A DNA stretch of 64,000 nucleotides from Heterodera schachtii (lineage: Eukaryota; Nematoda; Chromadorea; Rhabditida; Heteroderidae). The position numbers and the translations under genes are program-made. This document shows positions 45,848 through 57,153 of this stretch, piece after piece. The stretch covers positions 107,342-171,341 of the forward strand of contig SIJG01000102.1 in assembly GCA_023374025.1 (NCBI GenBank), read 5' to 3'. Within the stretch, counting starts at the first letter, position 1; each line of letters opens with the position of its first letter. The notes below the pieces were generated by a model. The model had not been told where the DNA came from and searched no databases. It worked only from the letters and a program-made list of their open reading frames with translations.

Positions 45848-46546
45848 ATGATTTTGTATCATTTATTATTTCTTATTTTTTCTTTGCTTTTGGAATTGAA
45901 TCCTCTGATGAAATATTTGGTAATGAATGGGACAAAAAAGAAAATGAAGAAAACGAAGCTGAAGAACAAATACAAAATAATCAGAATATTATCAAAAATG
46001 ATCAACAAAAAAGAGAAACAATTCAGAAATTGAAGCGATTAAAGAAAAATTGAAGCAAAAAGGAAAATATCAATGGAAAAACAGAGTCAAAATAGAAGTG
46101 AAAATTGGAAATTTATTAGGCACAAATCGCCGAAAAATATACAAATGGAAAAAAGAATTAAATTTAAATATAATAAAATTTTATGATATGAAAAAGTTGG
46201 AATCATTCAGCGATTTAATGTATTGAAAAGTTTATATTGCAAAGGGCAAACAGAAAAAATTTGTGAAGGAATTGGGCATTTCCAAAGAAACATTTCGAAA
46301 ATGGAAAAAAGAATTAATGCCAAAATACCATAAAAGTAAGAGAATTTTTTGATTTTTATTTATTTTTATATTTTAAGCGAAAAAGAACTATTCCGATGAG
46401 GATCAATTAAGAAAGATGAAGCAGTATTTCAAAATCAAGGAAAGAAACCCAAAAATTAGTGATGAAATAATTGCCAACAAATTGGAAATTAAAAGTCGAA
46501 CTCTGAGAACGTGGAATAAGGAATTAGAATCAATTTCGAAAATGTG
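45848..46546 (+). pseudogene. Secreted HTH-module family member with frame breaks
   Basis: The start MILYHLLFLIFSLLLELNPL is a signal-peptide-like sequence. In another frame follows 'DEIFGNEWDKKENEENE', the family's IFGxxW acidic motif, then after a further shift 'GNLLGTNRRKIYKWKKELN', then 'VKELGISKETFRKWKKELM'. The latter splices in phase (GT near 46335, AG near 46380) to a last module with 'IIANKLEIKSRTLRTWNKEL' and a TGA at 46544-46546. Three modules and all motifs are present, but at least three single-base shifts separate them. These may be decay or assembly errors. Confidence 0.5.
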
Positions 46547-46927
46547 ATTTTTGATGCGCTAAATATAAAAGCATTCTATTTGTTATAACTTTGAGTTTGG
46601 GATAAAAATTTGATAAAAATGATTAAAAAAAAGTGATAATAAAAAAAGATTATGATTAAGTCACATCTCTAATTTCTTTCTTCACTATTTTTGTCAATCG
46701 TTCTTTTAATTGTGAATATTACAGTCCTTATTAGAGTTTATATTTTTAGGCTCTAAACCCCCCCCACCCTCCCCCCAAAAATTGGCACTAAAAAATGGAA
46801 AATAGGCACTAAAAAAACCTCAAATTTAGGGGGGTGTAAAATGACAAAATTTATCCAAAAGGGTAACAAAATTAAGCCAATTCAGCATTGAGATAAGAAA
46901 ATTCTTTGCTCATTTTAGTCATTTTGT

Positions 46928-47062
46928 TCATTTTTTCACTTTTTCTTCTTCGTTTTTTTCCCATTCTTCGCCGAATATTTCATCAAAATTTTGTTGGATT
47001 TTGCCGGATTGAATTTTACAAAACAAAGCAAAATATAAAAATATTAAATGCCATAAATTCAT
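46928..47062 (-). CDS. Short secreted IFGxxW-motif protein or N-terminal fragment
   Basis: An intact 44-residue frame: MNLWHLIFLYFALFCKIQS signal peptide, then 'QQNFDEIFGEEWEKNEEEK' and a stop. It matches the N-terminal part of the genes at 37.8 and 45.8 kb, without HTH modules. It lies about 110 bp outside the left arm of the large inverted duplication. It is either a minimal family member or a truncated copy. Confidence 0.45.
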   Translation of the reverse strand: MNLWHLIFLYFALFCKIQSGKIQQNFDEIFGEEWEKNEEEKVKK

Positions 47063-47172
47063 TTTCCTATTTAGAATATTTATTCAAAAATAAAATTACG
47101 ATTTTCTTGCATCAAATGAAATTTTTTTAAATGTTTTATTGCTTTTTAATATTTTTATTCATTTTATTAAGC

Positions 47173-49938
47173 TTTAAAACAGTCAATATGACATGTATTT
47201 GCATGCAGTGAAATCAATTTTTTACTCAGATTTTACCAATAAATTACCGTAAAAAAAGAAAAATATTAAATAATTTATATGTTTTTTAAATTTAAATTGA
47301 ATTTTCAATTTCATAAAAATTTTAATCATTTTGAAAATTTCAAATAAAGTAAAAAAATCAAATTTTTAGAAATTCTTTCACTAATTTTCACATTTCTTCC
47401 ATCATTACCAAATTTTGTTAGAATATATAATAATTAGAGACCGGGTTTTTAGGTTTTTAGGGTTTTACCTATTTTTTTATTGATTGATGTGAGAAGCACG
47501 AAAATCACATTTTTCCCGAACAATTTTTTATTTTGAGCGACTTTTTAGCACCTAAAAACACTTAAAATGGGGTATTAGCACCTAATTTGGCATTTTCGAA
47601 CCTTAGCAAATATTTAGCCTTTTTCGGGAATTTCATAGCAAAATGCGTTTATAAAAACAAAAAAGTACACCCCTAAGAATCAATCCCAAAAATTTCAAAA
47701 ATATACCCCTAAAAATTGACCAAAATTTCAGAAAATATACCCCTTAGAAATGCAAAATTTTCCCAAAAATGCGTTGTATATTTTCTTGACCAGTTGCAAT
47801 TGTGTGGGCGAAAAGATCAAAAAATGAGTCACTTTTTGAATCTTTATGCATAAATACACTGGATTTTTCCAATTTTAAAGCTTTTTTCGCAACTATTTTG
47901 CGCATTTTGTTGCACTTTTTTGATACCTATTTTAATACATATTTCAGTATTTTTAGCACCTAAAATCCGGTCTCTAATATTAGCCCTCTTAAAAACCAAA
48001 ATTAATGAACAGAATTTCTTCTTCCATCTGACAATGATTTGTTCATTTAAGTGAACCATATTACCATTTCAATAAAATTTAAATTTTTGACATTTTGTCA
48101 CAATTAGAGCACGAAAAAAGGCACCAAAAATTGCAAAAAAGCACGAAAATCTCAAAAAGTAAAAAAAAAGGCATAATGAAACCCAACCACGAAGCTTCAA
48201 ACCAAGTATAAAAAGGGTTGTTTATGCTTAATATATCGAAACTAGTGCACAAAAAAGGCATATTCCTCAAAATCGTTCTCTAGTCATAATTTCTTTCCTA
48301 TTTGAATTTTGCCCATTTAGCGCCCTAGAATTATTTTGGCATTTTGTGCAAAACTCGTTGTCACAAAAAATAGACATTTTTACAAATTCTCGAAATTTTT
48401 TAATTTTAATGCTTTATAAAATTTAAATGCCTCAGCAAAAATAAGAGAACGGAACCCGTCAGTTGGGCCCTCACGTTTGTGCCCCAGCAGGTTTTTCCAC
48501 TTAAGCTTTTTTCTTTGGCATCCAAATCCAACATTGTTGGTATCATTCGAAAGCTCTTAACATGCTCTATTAGCCTTGCCAAAAAACGAAAAGTTTTTCA
48601 AGCCTGGAAAAAATTTTATTGAGAAAAAACTTGAAAATTTCGACTTTTTCGCAATTTTCATGTATAACTCTTTTGATATTGTCTAATCGCGAAGCAATAG
48701 CTTAGAAAAAGTTTCTAAATACATTAAGCTTTCGATTATTATCAAAAATGTTGGATTTGGATGACAAAGAAAAAAGTTATAGAAAGTTTTAGTGCAAAAA
48801 CATGCTGGGGCCCAAACGTGGGGGCCCAACTGACATAGACCGCGAGAGAAGCCCAAAAACAGAATTGTAAATTTGAATAAATAAAAATTAATTTTTAGAT
48901 AAATCATTTATTATTTTCACCATTTTAATTCTATTTTGGTTTTCGTTTATAAATAGCAAAAATTATTATTTTTTTTATATTATAAAAAAAAATCAAAATT
49001 ATTCTACACTTTCACTTTGCCGTCACATTGGAAATCACAACAACTTTGGTGCTAAAAAGCGGTCCAACTCCCGGCGAATTGTTACTTCGGCCCATCGCTT
49101 TTTTGTAGGCAGTCCGATAATCGGCACTGAAAAATAGTTTTAAAATCATTTTTAAACAAATTTGGCCCATTTTAATTCCATTTTTTGCCTGTTCAGCAAA
49201 AGGACAGGCGCCCCACTGGCGGACGCCAAAATTGGAAAACAAGTGATAACACCGATCAGCCAATAAGTGATATCGGTAATAAGACGTTTCTGAGTGTCCG
49301 GATCAGAAACAAGGCTATTTATGATCAGAGTGGTGTTATCTATGAAAAATGTGGTGATAAGATTGCGCGAAGCTGAGCTAATCAGCCAGCCGATCAGCAA
49401 AACCAACAGCAGCAGAAACACCGAGCGCAACATTTTGCGCATTGACCGATCAGCCGCTGCTAAAATGTTGAAAAAAAATAAATAAAATGAAAACGAAAAT
49501 TATCGGCGACATTTTGCAGCCGATTGTTGCGTTTGAGTTGATCCTTTGTTTGTTTGATGACGCCATAAAATAAGGCCAAAAATTGCTGCATAATTTAAGG
49601 TGCACAGCAAAAGGATGACATAAGAAGGAACAGTATTCAATACGTCAGAATAAAGCCCACTGTTACAGTACACCAAACTAAACTTGCGATAAAATAAGGA
49701 ATATATAAATAGGGATACGATTTTTAGGCAAAAGCCTATTTTTTTTCCTGAGCTCCCGTGGCCTGAAACGCACTAAAACACTTTTTTTAAGAAATGAAAA
49801 ATATTTCAAAAATTCATCTCCAAATTTATTTATTTATTTCTTGAAAAGAATATGTGATTTTAAAAATTATTTATATCAATACATTTGGCTTAATTTTGTT
49901 ACCGTTTTTACACTCCTAAATTTGAAAGTTTTTGGCAC
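47173..49938. repeat. Left arm of large inverted duplication
   Basis: Starting at CTTTAAAACAGTCAATATGA, the arm is matched in inverted order by 51548-54266. Shared landmarks include CATTTGCATGCAGTG-type ends, GAGACCGGGTTTTTAGG (47440), TTCACTTAAATGAACAAAT (48040), the receptor 3' exons (49012-49677) and GGGATACGATTTTTAGGCAA (49720). The left arm has an extra fold-back element (48458-48834) and lacks about 230 bp present on the right near 51720-51940. Confidence 0.85.
48458..48834. mobile_element. Fold-back element present only in the left arm
   Basis: GTCAGTTGGGCCCTCACGTT and AACGTGGGGGCCCAACTGAC-like ends are inverted, and the inner arms mirror CATCCAAATCCAACATT and AAGCTCTTAA/TTAAGCTTTC. 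The corresponding place in the right arm (about 52845) lacks it, so it arrived after duplication or was lost there. Confidence 0.7.
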
Positions 49939-50904
49939 TTATTTTCCCATTTTTAGCACCTATTTTGGGGGTTTTTAGAACCTAAAACTAAATTAATTAT
50001 TGTGCAATTAATTTGCCATTGACAAAATAATACCTCTTATATGGAATGTTGATAATTGTCCACACATTGAATACATTTAAATTCATCAGAATGCCAAACA
50101 ATGAGCACAAAATCACCGAAACTATTGAACACCAACGAACCGTCGATTTTTTGTTCCAATTCATTCGAAAAACAAAACATAATTTTATAAATTGTCATTT
50201 TTATTAATTTAATTAGGCACTGACTTGATTGGGTACATTATGATCAACAGGCGTTCGATTGAGATCATATACATTGCCAAGATTGAGGCGTATGATGCTA
50301 CGGTGGCAGCCATAAGGGTGGCCAGGCAGAAACGGTAATCAATGGTACTGTATTGGAAAATGGCGCCGATCATATTGACGCCGAACGGCGCGACCACAAA
50401 AAGTTGGCACAGCGAATCAAAGGCGATCAGCCAATTACACACTTTGTGATCACTCCTTGGAGCAAAATAAATTTTAATTTAAATTTATTAATAAAATTCA
50501 CATTTTTGTACATGTGACCCAAATGAGAGACAAATTGAACAGAATCGAAATCGGAGTGAAAATATTTGGGAAGACAATCCAAACGAGAACTGGCGAAACG
50601 CAATTCAACTTGTCAAAAGACACGAGCACAGTGTCACGGTACCAATTAGTCTTAAATTGCCAAATTTTAAAATTAAAAATTTCATTAAAATACTCAATTT
50701 TACCGCAACTTGCGTCACTTTGAACTGATACGCGCATTTTGCGACAATGAATTGATGAATCATTGAACTGAAAAGCCATTCAAAAACTGTAAAATTTTTC
50801 GGTGCCTCCAAAGCTGCAAATTTTCCCGTCAGATTATCAACATCACTTTTTGTTGTCGTAGTGATGTTCAAATAGTCGCAAATGTTGTTGTTGGCATCAT
50901 CCAT
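49012..50904 (-). CDS. Serpentine 7TM receptor (chemoreceptor-like)
   Basis: Seven exons: 50704-50904, 50502-50650, 50221-50455, about 50034-50165, 49511-49677, 49189-49459 and 49012-49126. All junctions except one fit in phase. The N-terminus MDDANNNICDYLNITTTTK is extracellular-like. Hydrophobic segments follow, including 'PNIFTPISILFNLSLIW' (TM1), 'VASYASILAMYMISIERLLIIMYP' (TM3 with ERL in the DRY position), 'VSVILCSLFGILMNLNVF' (TM4), 'SVFLLLLVLLIGWLI' and 'YWLIGVITCFPIL' (later TMs), then the tail 'NSADYRTAYKKAMGR'. The penultimate intron uses a GC-AG site (GAACAG|GCAAAA). Between MYPIKS and TM4 there is no AG acceptor in about 55 bases, so this splice is non-canonical or broken. A nematode sensory receptor is likely; the subfamily is not assigned. 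Confidence 0.65.
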
Positions 50905-50939
50905 TTCAAAAGAGAATAAATGTGCGGTTTTATCCTAGA

Positions 50940-51120
50940 GTGAAGCGGGACTAGGGACCTAAATACGCACAACTGAGTACAACTGAGTACCGAAGTCCCG
51001 GTTTTGACCGGGACTAGTCCCCCTTTTTTCCGGTTTTCCCAGCCAAAAATTCCCTGGTTTTTCAACCCGAAAAGGTCCCGGTCCCGGTTAAGCCCAAAAT
51101 TCCCGGTCCCGCTGCACTCA
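50940..51120. repeat. GGGACC/GGTCCC-rich repeat upstream of the receptor gene
   Basis: GCGGGACTAGGGACC and CCCGGTCCCGCTGC-type words mirror each other around CCGGTTTTGACCGGGACTAG, in DNA otherwise AT-rich. Related in style to the blocks at 11560 and 20805. Confidence 0.45.
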
Positions 51121-51547
51121 AGCTTTATCCAAATAATCGAAATGGAAAATTTTAAAATTTTTGGTTGAAATGAAATTCATTTTGAAATTTCTCTTTTTTA
51201 TACAAGAATCTGAGACGAAATATTCTTCTGTATTTCCCTACAACAATTACTACGTTCGTGCGTTGATTCATACAAATGTTTCTTTTTTTCATTTGTTCAC
51301 AAAATAATAATTGTCTGTAAAAAATCGCGTGCCATTTAACAAACATCACACTTTAATTGTTTAATCATATTTCACACCCTTTTTATTGCGTGTCTGTACA
51401 GCAAAAGAAAAGTGTCTTTCTTCATCCGAATTCTTTAAGAAAAAATCGGACGCGAAAGTTTTTTATACTTTAAGTTTTTCAAGCCTGGAAAAAATTTTAT
51501 TGAGAAAAAACTTCAAAAATTCCGAGTTTTTCACTATTTTCATAATT

Positions 51548-54266
51548 TTCATCAAAAACTTTCAAATTTAGAGGAATGTAAAAACGGTAACAAAATTAAG
51601 CCAAATGTATTGAAATAATAATTTTTAAAATCACAAATTCTTTTCAAGAAATAAATAAATAAATTTGGAGATGAATTTTTGAAATATTTTTCATTTCTTA
51701 GTGTGCATTTTTGAAAATTTTCGGGTCGATTCTTAGGGATGTATTTTTCGTTTTTATTGCATTTTTTGTTAACAAATTTTGGGCAAAAGCCAGAATAGGT
51801 GAAAATAGTTTTTTTCAAAAATTTTATGGTTTTTTAGTTGCTAAAAATAAAAACCAGAAAATAGGTGCTAATAACTCGAAAAGTAGCTTAACAACAACCC
51901 AAAAAAAAGTGTTTTTAGTGCGTTTCAGGCCACGGGGAGCTCAGGAAAAAAATAGGCTTTTGCCTAAAAATCGTATCCCTATTTATATATTCTCTTATTT
52001 TATCGCAAGTTTAGTTTGGTGTACTGTAACAGTGGGCTTTATTCTGACGTATTGAATACTGTTCCTTCTTATGTCATCCTTTTGCTGTGCACCTTAAATT
52101 ATGCAGCAATTTTTGGCCTTATTTTATGGCGTCATCAAACAAACAAAGGATCAACTCAAACGCAACAATCGGCTGCAAAATGTCGCCGATAATTTTCGTT
52201 TTCATTTATTTATTTTTTTTCAACATTTTAGCAGCGGCTGATCGGTCAATGCGCAAAATGTTGCGCTCGGTGTTTCTGCTGCTGTTGGTTTTGCTGATCG
52301 GCTGGCTGATTAGCTCAGCTTCGCGCAATCTTATCACCACATTTTTCATAGATAACACCACTCTGATCATAAATAGCCTTGTTTCTGATCCGGACACTCA
52401 GAAACGTCTTATTACCGATATCACTTATTGGCTGATCGGTGTTATCACTTGTTTTCCAATTTTGGCGTCCACCAGTGGGGCGCCTGTCCTTTTGCTGAAC
52501 AGGCAAAAAATGAAATTAAAATGGCCAAATTTGTTTAAAAATGATTTTAAAACTATTTTTCAGTGCCGATTATCGGACTGCCTACAAAAAAGCGATGGGC
52601 CGAAGTAACAATTCGCCGGGAGTTGGACCGCTTTTTAGCACCAAAGTTGTTGTGATTTCCAATGTGAAGGCAAAGTGAAAGTGTAGAATAATTTTGACTT
52701 ATTTTTATAAATTAAAAAAAATAATAAATTTTGCTATTTATAAACGAAAACCAAAATAGAATTAAAATGGTGAAAATAATAAATGATTTATCTAAAAATT
52801 AATTTTTATTTATTCAAATTTACAATTCTGTTTTGGGCTTCTCTCGCCATAACGAAGCAGCAGAAAAAATATGTAAAACATAAAAATGCCAGCTCTACTT
52901 ATGACAAATAGTAATGGGCAAAATTCAAATAGGAAAGAAATTATGACTAGAGAACGATTTTGAGGCATATGCTTTTTTTTGCGCACTAGTTTCGATATAT
53001 TAAGCATAAACAACCCTTTTTATACTTGGTTTGGGTGCTAGTGCGTTTTATAAATGCGCCATTATGTAACATTTTTCAGCTATAGTAAATATTCGCTGTA
53101 TAATTTTATACATAATTCTCAAATATTCTATCCATTTTTTCCAGTAGCTCTTCAGGGTTTATATTTCTTTTTTTGAGATACTGACCAAATAAATTTTTTT
53201 GTACCATCATTTTATACGAATTTTTCAAAATTAATTCCATAGAACACTTTAATATAGCAGAATTATTAAGGTTATATGATATTTTTTCCGTACTTGATTT
53301 AAAAAATATTTAGGATGCTTTATTTTGATGAAATATTATAAGGATTATCCAGTATTAATGTTGGCAAATAATTACTATATTTGGCTGATACGGTTCGGCA
53401 CAACAAATAATAAATCTTATATAATGCATGCTAATTTATATGGCGGATTTATAAAACGCGCTGGCGGATTTATAAAACACGTCAGCACGCTTGATTTTAA
53501 ACTTCTTGGTTGGTTTTATTATGCCTTTTTTTTACTTTTTGAGATTTTCGTGCTTTTTTGCAATTTTTGGTGCCTATTATAATGCCTTTTTGCGATTTTT
53601 GGTGCCTTTTTTCGTGCTCTAATTGTGACAAAATGTCAAAAATTTAAATTTTAATGAAATGGTAATATGGTTCACTTAAATGAACAAATTATTTTAACCG
53701 AAGAGATTTTTTTGAACAAATTTGGTACACGATATTAGATTAGAAAATTTTTAGGGATATATTTTTGAAATTTTTGGGATTGATTCTTAGGGGTGTACTT
53801 TTTTGTTTTTATAAACGCATTTTGCTATGAAATTCCCGAAAAAAGGCTAAATATTTGCTAAGGTTCGAAAATGCCAAATTAGGTGCTAATACCCCATTTT
53901 AAGTGTTTTTAGGTGCTAAAAAGTCGCTCAAAATAAAAAATTGTTCGGGAAAAATGTGATTTTCGTGCTTCTCACATCAATCAATAAAAAAATAGGTAAA
54001 AACCTAAAAACCCGGTCTTTAATTATTTTATATATTCTAACAAAATTTGGTAATGATGGAAGAAATGTGAAAATTAGTGAAAGAATTTCTAATAATTTGA
54101 TTTTTTTACTTTATTTGAAATTTTCAAAATGATTAAAATTTTTATGAAATTGAAAATTCAATTTAAATTTAATATTTTTCTTTCTTTACGGTAATTTATT
54201 GGTAAAACCTGAGTAAAAAATTGATTTCACTGCATGCAAATACATGTCATATTGACTGTTTTAAAG
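51548..54266. repeat. Right arm of large inverted duplication
   Basis: Inverted partner of 47173-49938, ending at ATATTGACTGTTTTAAAG. It includes an orphan copy of the receptor's last three exons (52015-52678) and about 230 bp of dispersed-repeat sequence (51720-51940) absent from the left arm. Confidence 0.85.
52015..52678 (+). pseudogene. Orphan 3' half of the serpentine receptor
   Basis: Three exons equivalent to 49511-49677, 49189-49459 and 49012-49126, including the same GC-AG intron, with only a few differences (ASAS to ASTS, NVTAK to NVKAK). All three remain open. There are no 5' exons for TM1-4 on this strand, so it cannot encode a full receptor unless spliced to something unseen. 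High similarity implies a recent duplication or ongoing gene conversion between arms. Confidence 0.75.
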
Positions 54267-54267
54267 T

Positions 54268-54322
54268 GTTTTTGGCTGAGTTGGCGAAATAAATGTTTTT
54301 GGCTGAGTTGGCGAAATGTAGT
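54268..54322. repeat. Two tandem copies of a 27-bp unit at the duplication breakpoint
   Basis: TGTTTTTGGCTGAGTTGGCG plus AAATAAA/AAATGTA appears twice in a row exactly where the right arm ends and the F-box fragment begins. Confidence 0.7.
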
Positions 54323-54333
54323 CGTGCCTCCAT

Positions 54334-54722
54334 TTGCACGTGCCAACGCCAATTGTGCCATTTGAATTGGTAAATGAAGGGACCAAAGAAAAGCTGACAT
54401 TGGAGAAAAACGGTGACGATGGTGGCACTGTGAGTTGGTATATAATGGAGCGCTGTCCGATTGTCAAGACGGCAATTCAATGGAAATTTGAATATTCGGA
54501 ACATTTGAGCATTGTCAATGTTTATTTGAATAGCGACGAAAATTGCATTGGGTGAGCAGTGAATTTTGAATGGCATTTGCCATTCAAAATTTATTTCACC
54601 TAATTAAATTTCACATAAATTGTGCCATTGTCGCCACCAGCGGAGGGACAAAGCAACGAAAAAATGTTCTCAAGTCGCGCGGGGCCCAGCAGTGGTCAGC
54701 GGCGAAAGAAGAAGAAGAAGTG
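54334..54722 (+). pseudogene. Truncated F-box family fragment (gene D)
   Basis: 54334-54551 encodes the C-terminal domain ('PFELVNEGTKEKLTLEKN', 'SWYIMERCPI', 'DENCIG') and ends at a GT in the same place as gene C. The last-exon equivalent reads 'LSPPAEGQSNEKM...AGPSSGQRRKKKKK' with TGA at 54720-54722, but the AG acceptor expected before it is missing. The whole F-box and middle exons are absent; the fragment begins at the edge of the inverted duplication. Confidence 0.65.
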
Positions 54723-55698
54723 AATAATTTGTGAAATGGTGAATCGATCCTTTTTTGAATTTTTAATTGGAAATGAATATTATGCCAACGATTTTGTTAT
54801 CTGATTTCATTTGTCAGAAATGTTTTGTCTGATTTGGGGATAATGACCAAATTTTGTTGATTTCTTGGCAATCATCAAGAATGGGGGCACCTTATAATTA
54901 GGGCATAAAAAATATGGATACATATAAAATTGTAAAAATATGGATAAATTTTTTAACTGAGTTTATAATTTCACAAAATTCTCCAATTTCTTTAAATGTA
55001 AAGTAAGATTTTAAAAAATGGCTAACAATAAATATGGTATTAGAAATTATTTTAGAAGAAAAAACATGCTACAGCAAAATTTACTCATTTTTAGCGAAAA
55101 TGACTTTTTCGGAAAGTTTTCCGGTCTTTTAAGGTCAAAAAGGCCAATTTAACTTATGAGGGCCGTTCTAATAGAAGTTTTTTGAAAAATGCCAAAATAT
55201 GGATAATCCATCCTAGAAGCTTCAAACCAAGCTAAAAACATGTTTTTCGTGCGTTTCAGGCCCCCCACAATTCAGTAAAAAATATGGATTTCCATATAAT
55301 TTTATGCCCTACTTATAATAATGATGCCAGATTTGCTAACTTTAGCTGAAAACAAAAAAAAAGTTATAACATTTGAAAGTTGGCGGCGCCGAAGTGACCC
55401 CGAACCTTCAGGAACCAGGCGAAAAAAAAATTGACAGCCTAAGGTCAGCAGAAAATAGCTGTGGCCATGGCATTTATTGTGTTGCGCCACTGTTTAACCA
55501 AATCCTTTTTATCACTAGCCATTTTATCGCCGATTACTCACAATGAATTTTCACATATACACTTAAAATATAATGGAGATAGACGCATTTTGCGACAAGC
55601 AAAAGTCAAATACAAACAAATAAATTATACACAATATTGGAATGGCAAAATGCCAACATCTTTTCGGTAACATATTCGCATCCATAAATCAGTTCATT

Positions 55699-55752
55699 CA
55701 TTTCTGCCGCTGATCAGTGATCACTCGGCCCGGTAGAAGCGGCGTCGAGAAA
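55699..55752 (-). pseudogene. Fragment of an F-box family last exon
   Basis: Read on -, CTCGACGCCGCTTCTACC and GGGCCGAGTGATCACTGATC match the last exon of gene A (13432-13480, CTCGACGCTTCTTCTGTCGG and GCCGAGTGGTGATCACTGAT). Only about 50 bp is recognisable. Confidence 0.6.
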
Positions 55753-55954
55753 ACTGAAAAACGATTCTAACTTTAAGTCCATCAAGAAAACTGAAAAACG
55801 ATTCTAACTTTAAGAGTTCAACGACATTTTATGAGTCCAACCAACTAAACTCCCTTTGATTTTTTGTACCATAATTCTGTCCATTAACCGTACATTTTTG
55901 GTACCATTCGAAAGGATTAAGTCAAAGCAATTGTCGGTTGGACTCATAAAACAC
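55746..55954. repeat. Tandem 38-bp duplication and small inverted-repeat element
   Basis: AAAACTGAAAAACGATTCTA with its flanks occurs twice in tandem (55752-55821). Just after it, TTTTATGAGTCCAACC (55829) and GGTTGGACTCATAAAA (55937) form inverted ends of a ~125-bp element. Confidence 0.6.
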
Positions 55955-55959
55955 AAAAA

Positions 55960-57153
55960 TTATTAAGCATTTTAAAATTATTCACCCGTCGTCGTATCCG
56001 CCATCTTTGATCATAATGTCAATTGGGTTCGTTCGATCAATCATTNTTGGTTTTTAATTCTACTGATGTTCATTTTTTTAAATCAAATTTTCTCCGTTTA
56101 TAAGGCGGTTAGATTTTCTATTTTTCATTTTTTTAAAATAATTACTTTACTTAATTTGTTTTTATTTATTGAAAAAATGAAAATATTCATTAAAACGAAA
56201 GGGTGACAAAATATTGAACATTTTTTAATTTTTGTACACCAGTTAAAAATAATTAATGAAAAACAAATTAACCTTAGAATTTAATCAATAAGAATTTTTT
56301 TGTTTTTCAGAAATAACGCCCTTAAATGAAATAGTGGGTTTAATTTTACTCAAATATAAGGATTAGAAAGATTTTTTCAGAAAATGAAAATATTACAATA
56401 ATTGACAATAGAATTGTAATATTGAATTTCATTATTTTTCCAATCTGAAATTGAGGACAACTGAGAAAAATTTTAAAGATTTATAAGGCATAGCGATTTT
56501 ATTTTTTTAAATTGATTTGAAATTTTTTTTTTCTATTTAAGCTATTTTTTTATTGTAATTTAGGTATCTTTTTATGTTTTATGTAATATTTATTTTTAAA
56601 TAAGGAATTTGTATAATTTTACTTACAACCATCCATTTTATAAATGTTAATATTTCACGCATTTTCATTTCAAATCCATTAATTTTGGAGGGACAGTTAA
56701 TTAAAAGTTCAAAAAATTTTGCCGCATTCTTTTTCCAAAAATCAGATCGTTCAAGCATTTTTCTGATTAAAATTTAATTTTTGCTATTCATTTAAAATAG
56801 CAAATTTAATTGTTTAGTATTTCAACAAACAATTTTGCAGAAAATGGAAATATTTTGAGGTTTTGAGAAATTATCGAAATTTCTTAAGAAAAATGCAAGA
56901 TTTTGATAATTTATATTTTATAAAGAAAGACGTAGTTATGTGATGATCTATCAGAATCACTATTATAAATAATTGATTATTATTTAATAATTATAATAAT
57001 ATATTATAAAATCCTATGTAATAATAATTTATTTATAAATTAGTCAATTATTAATTAAGTAAATAAAATTCTCTTAATTAAATAAGAGATTTTAATAAAT
57101 TTATATTAATCCAGTTTATTTGATAATTATTTTTATAAACAAAGAAACTAAGG
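55960..57153. other. Very AT-rich intergenic region with one ambiguous base
   Basis: Contains an N at 56046. No supported gene; long A/T runs and TAATAATTATAATAATATAT-like sequence near 56980-57010. Confidence 0.4.

Noticed and set aside
47844..48059. Small - strand frame with 'RWKKKF' resembling an HTH module
   Set aside because: It lies in the dispersed repeat inside the duplication arm and lacks the preceding helix pattern, so the WKK match is likely chance.
53325..53582. 85-codon + frame with hydrophobic end in the right arm
   Set aside because: The left arm lacks the upstream part and the hydrophobic tail is a T-rich repeat.
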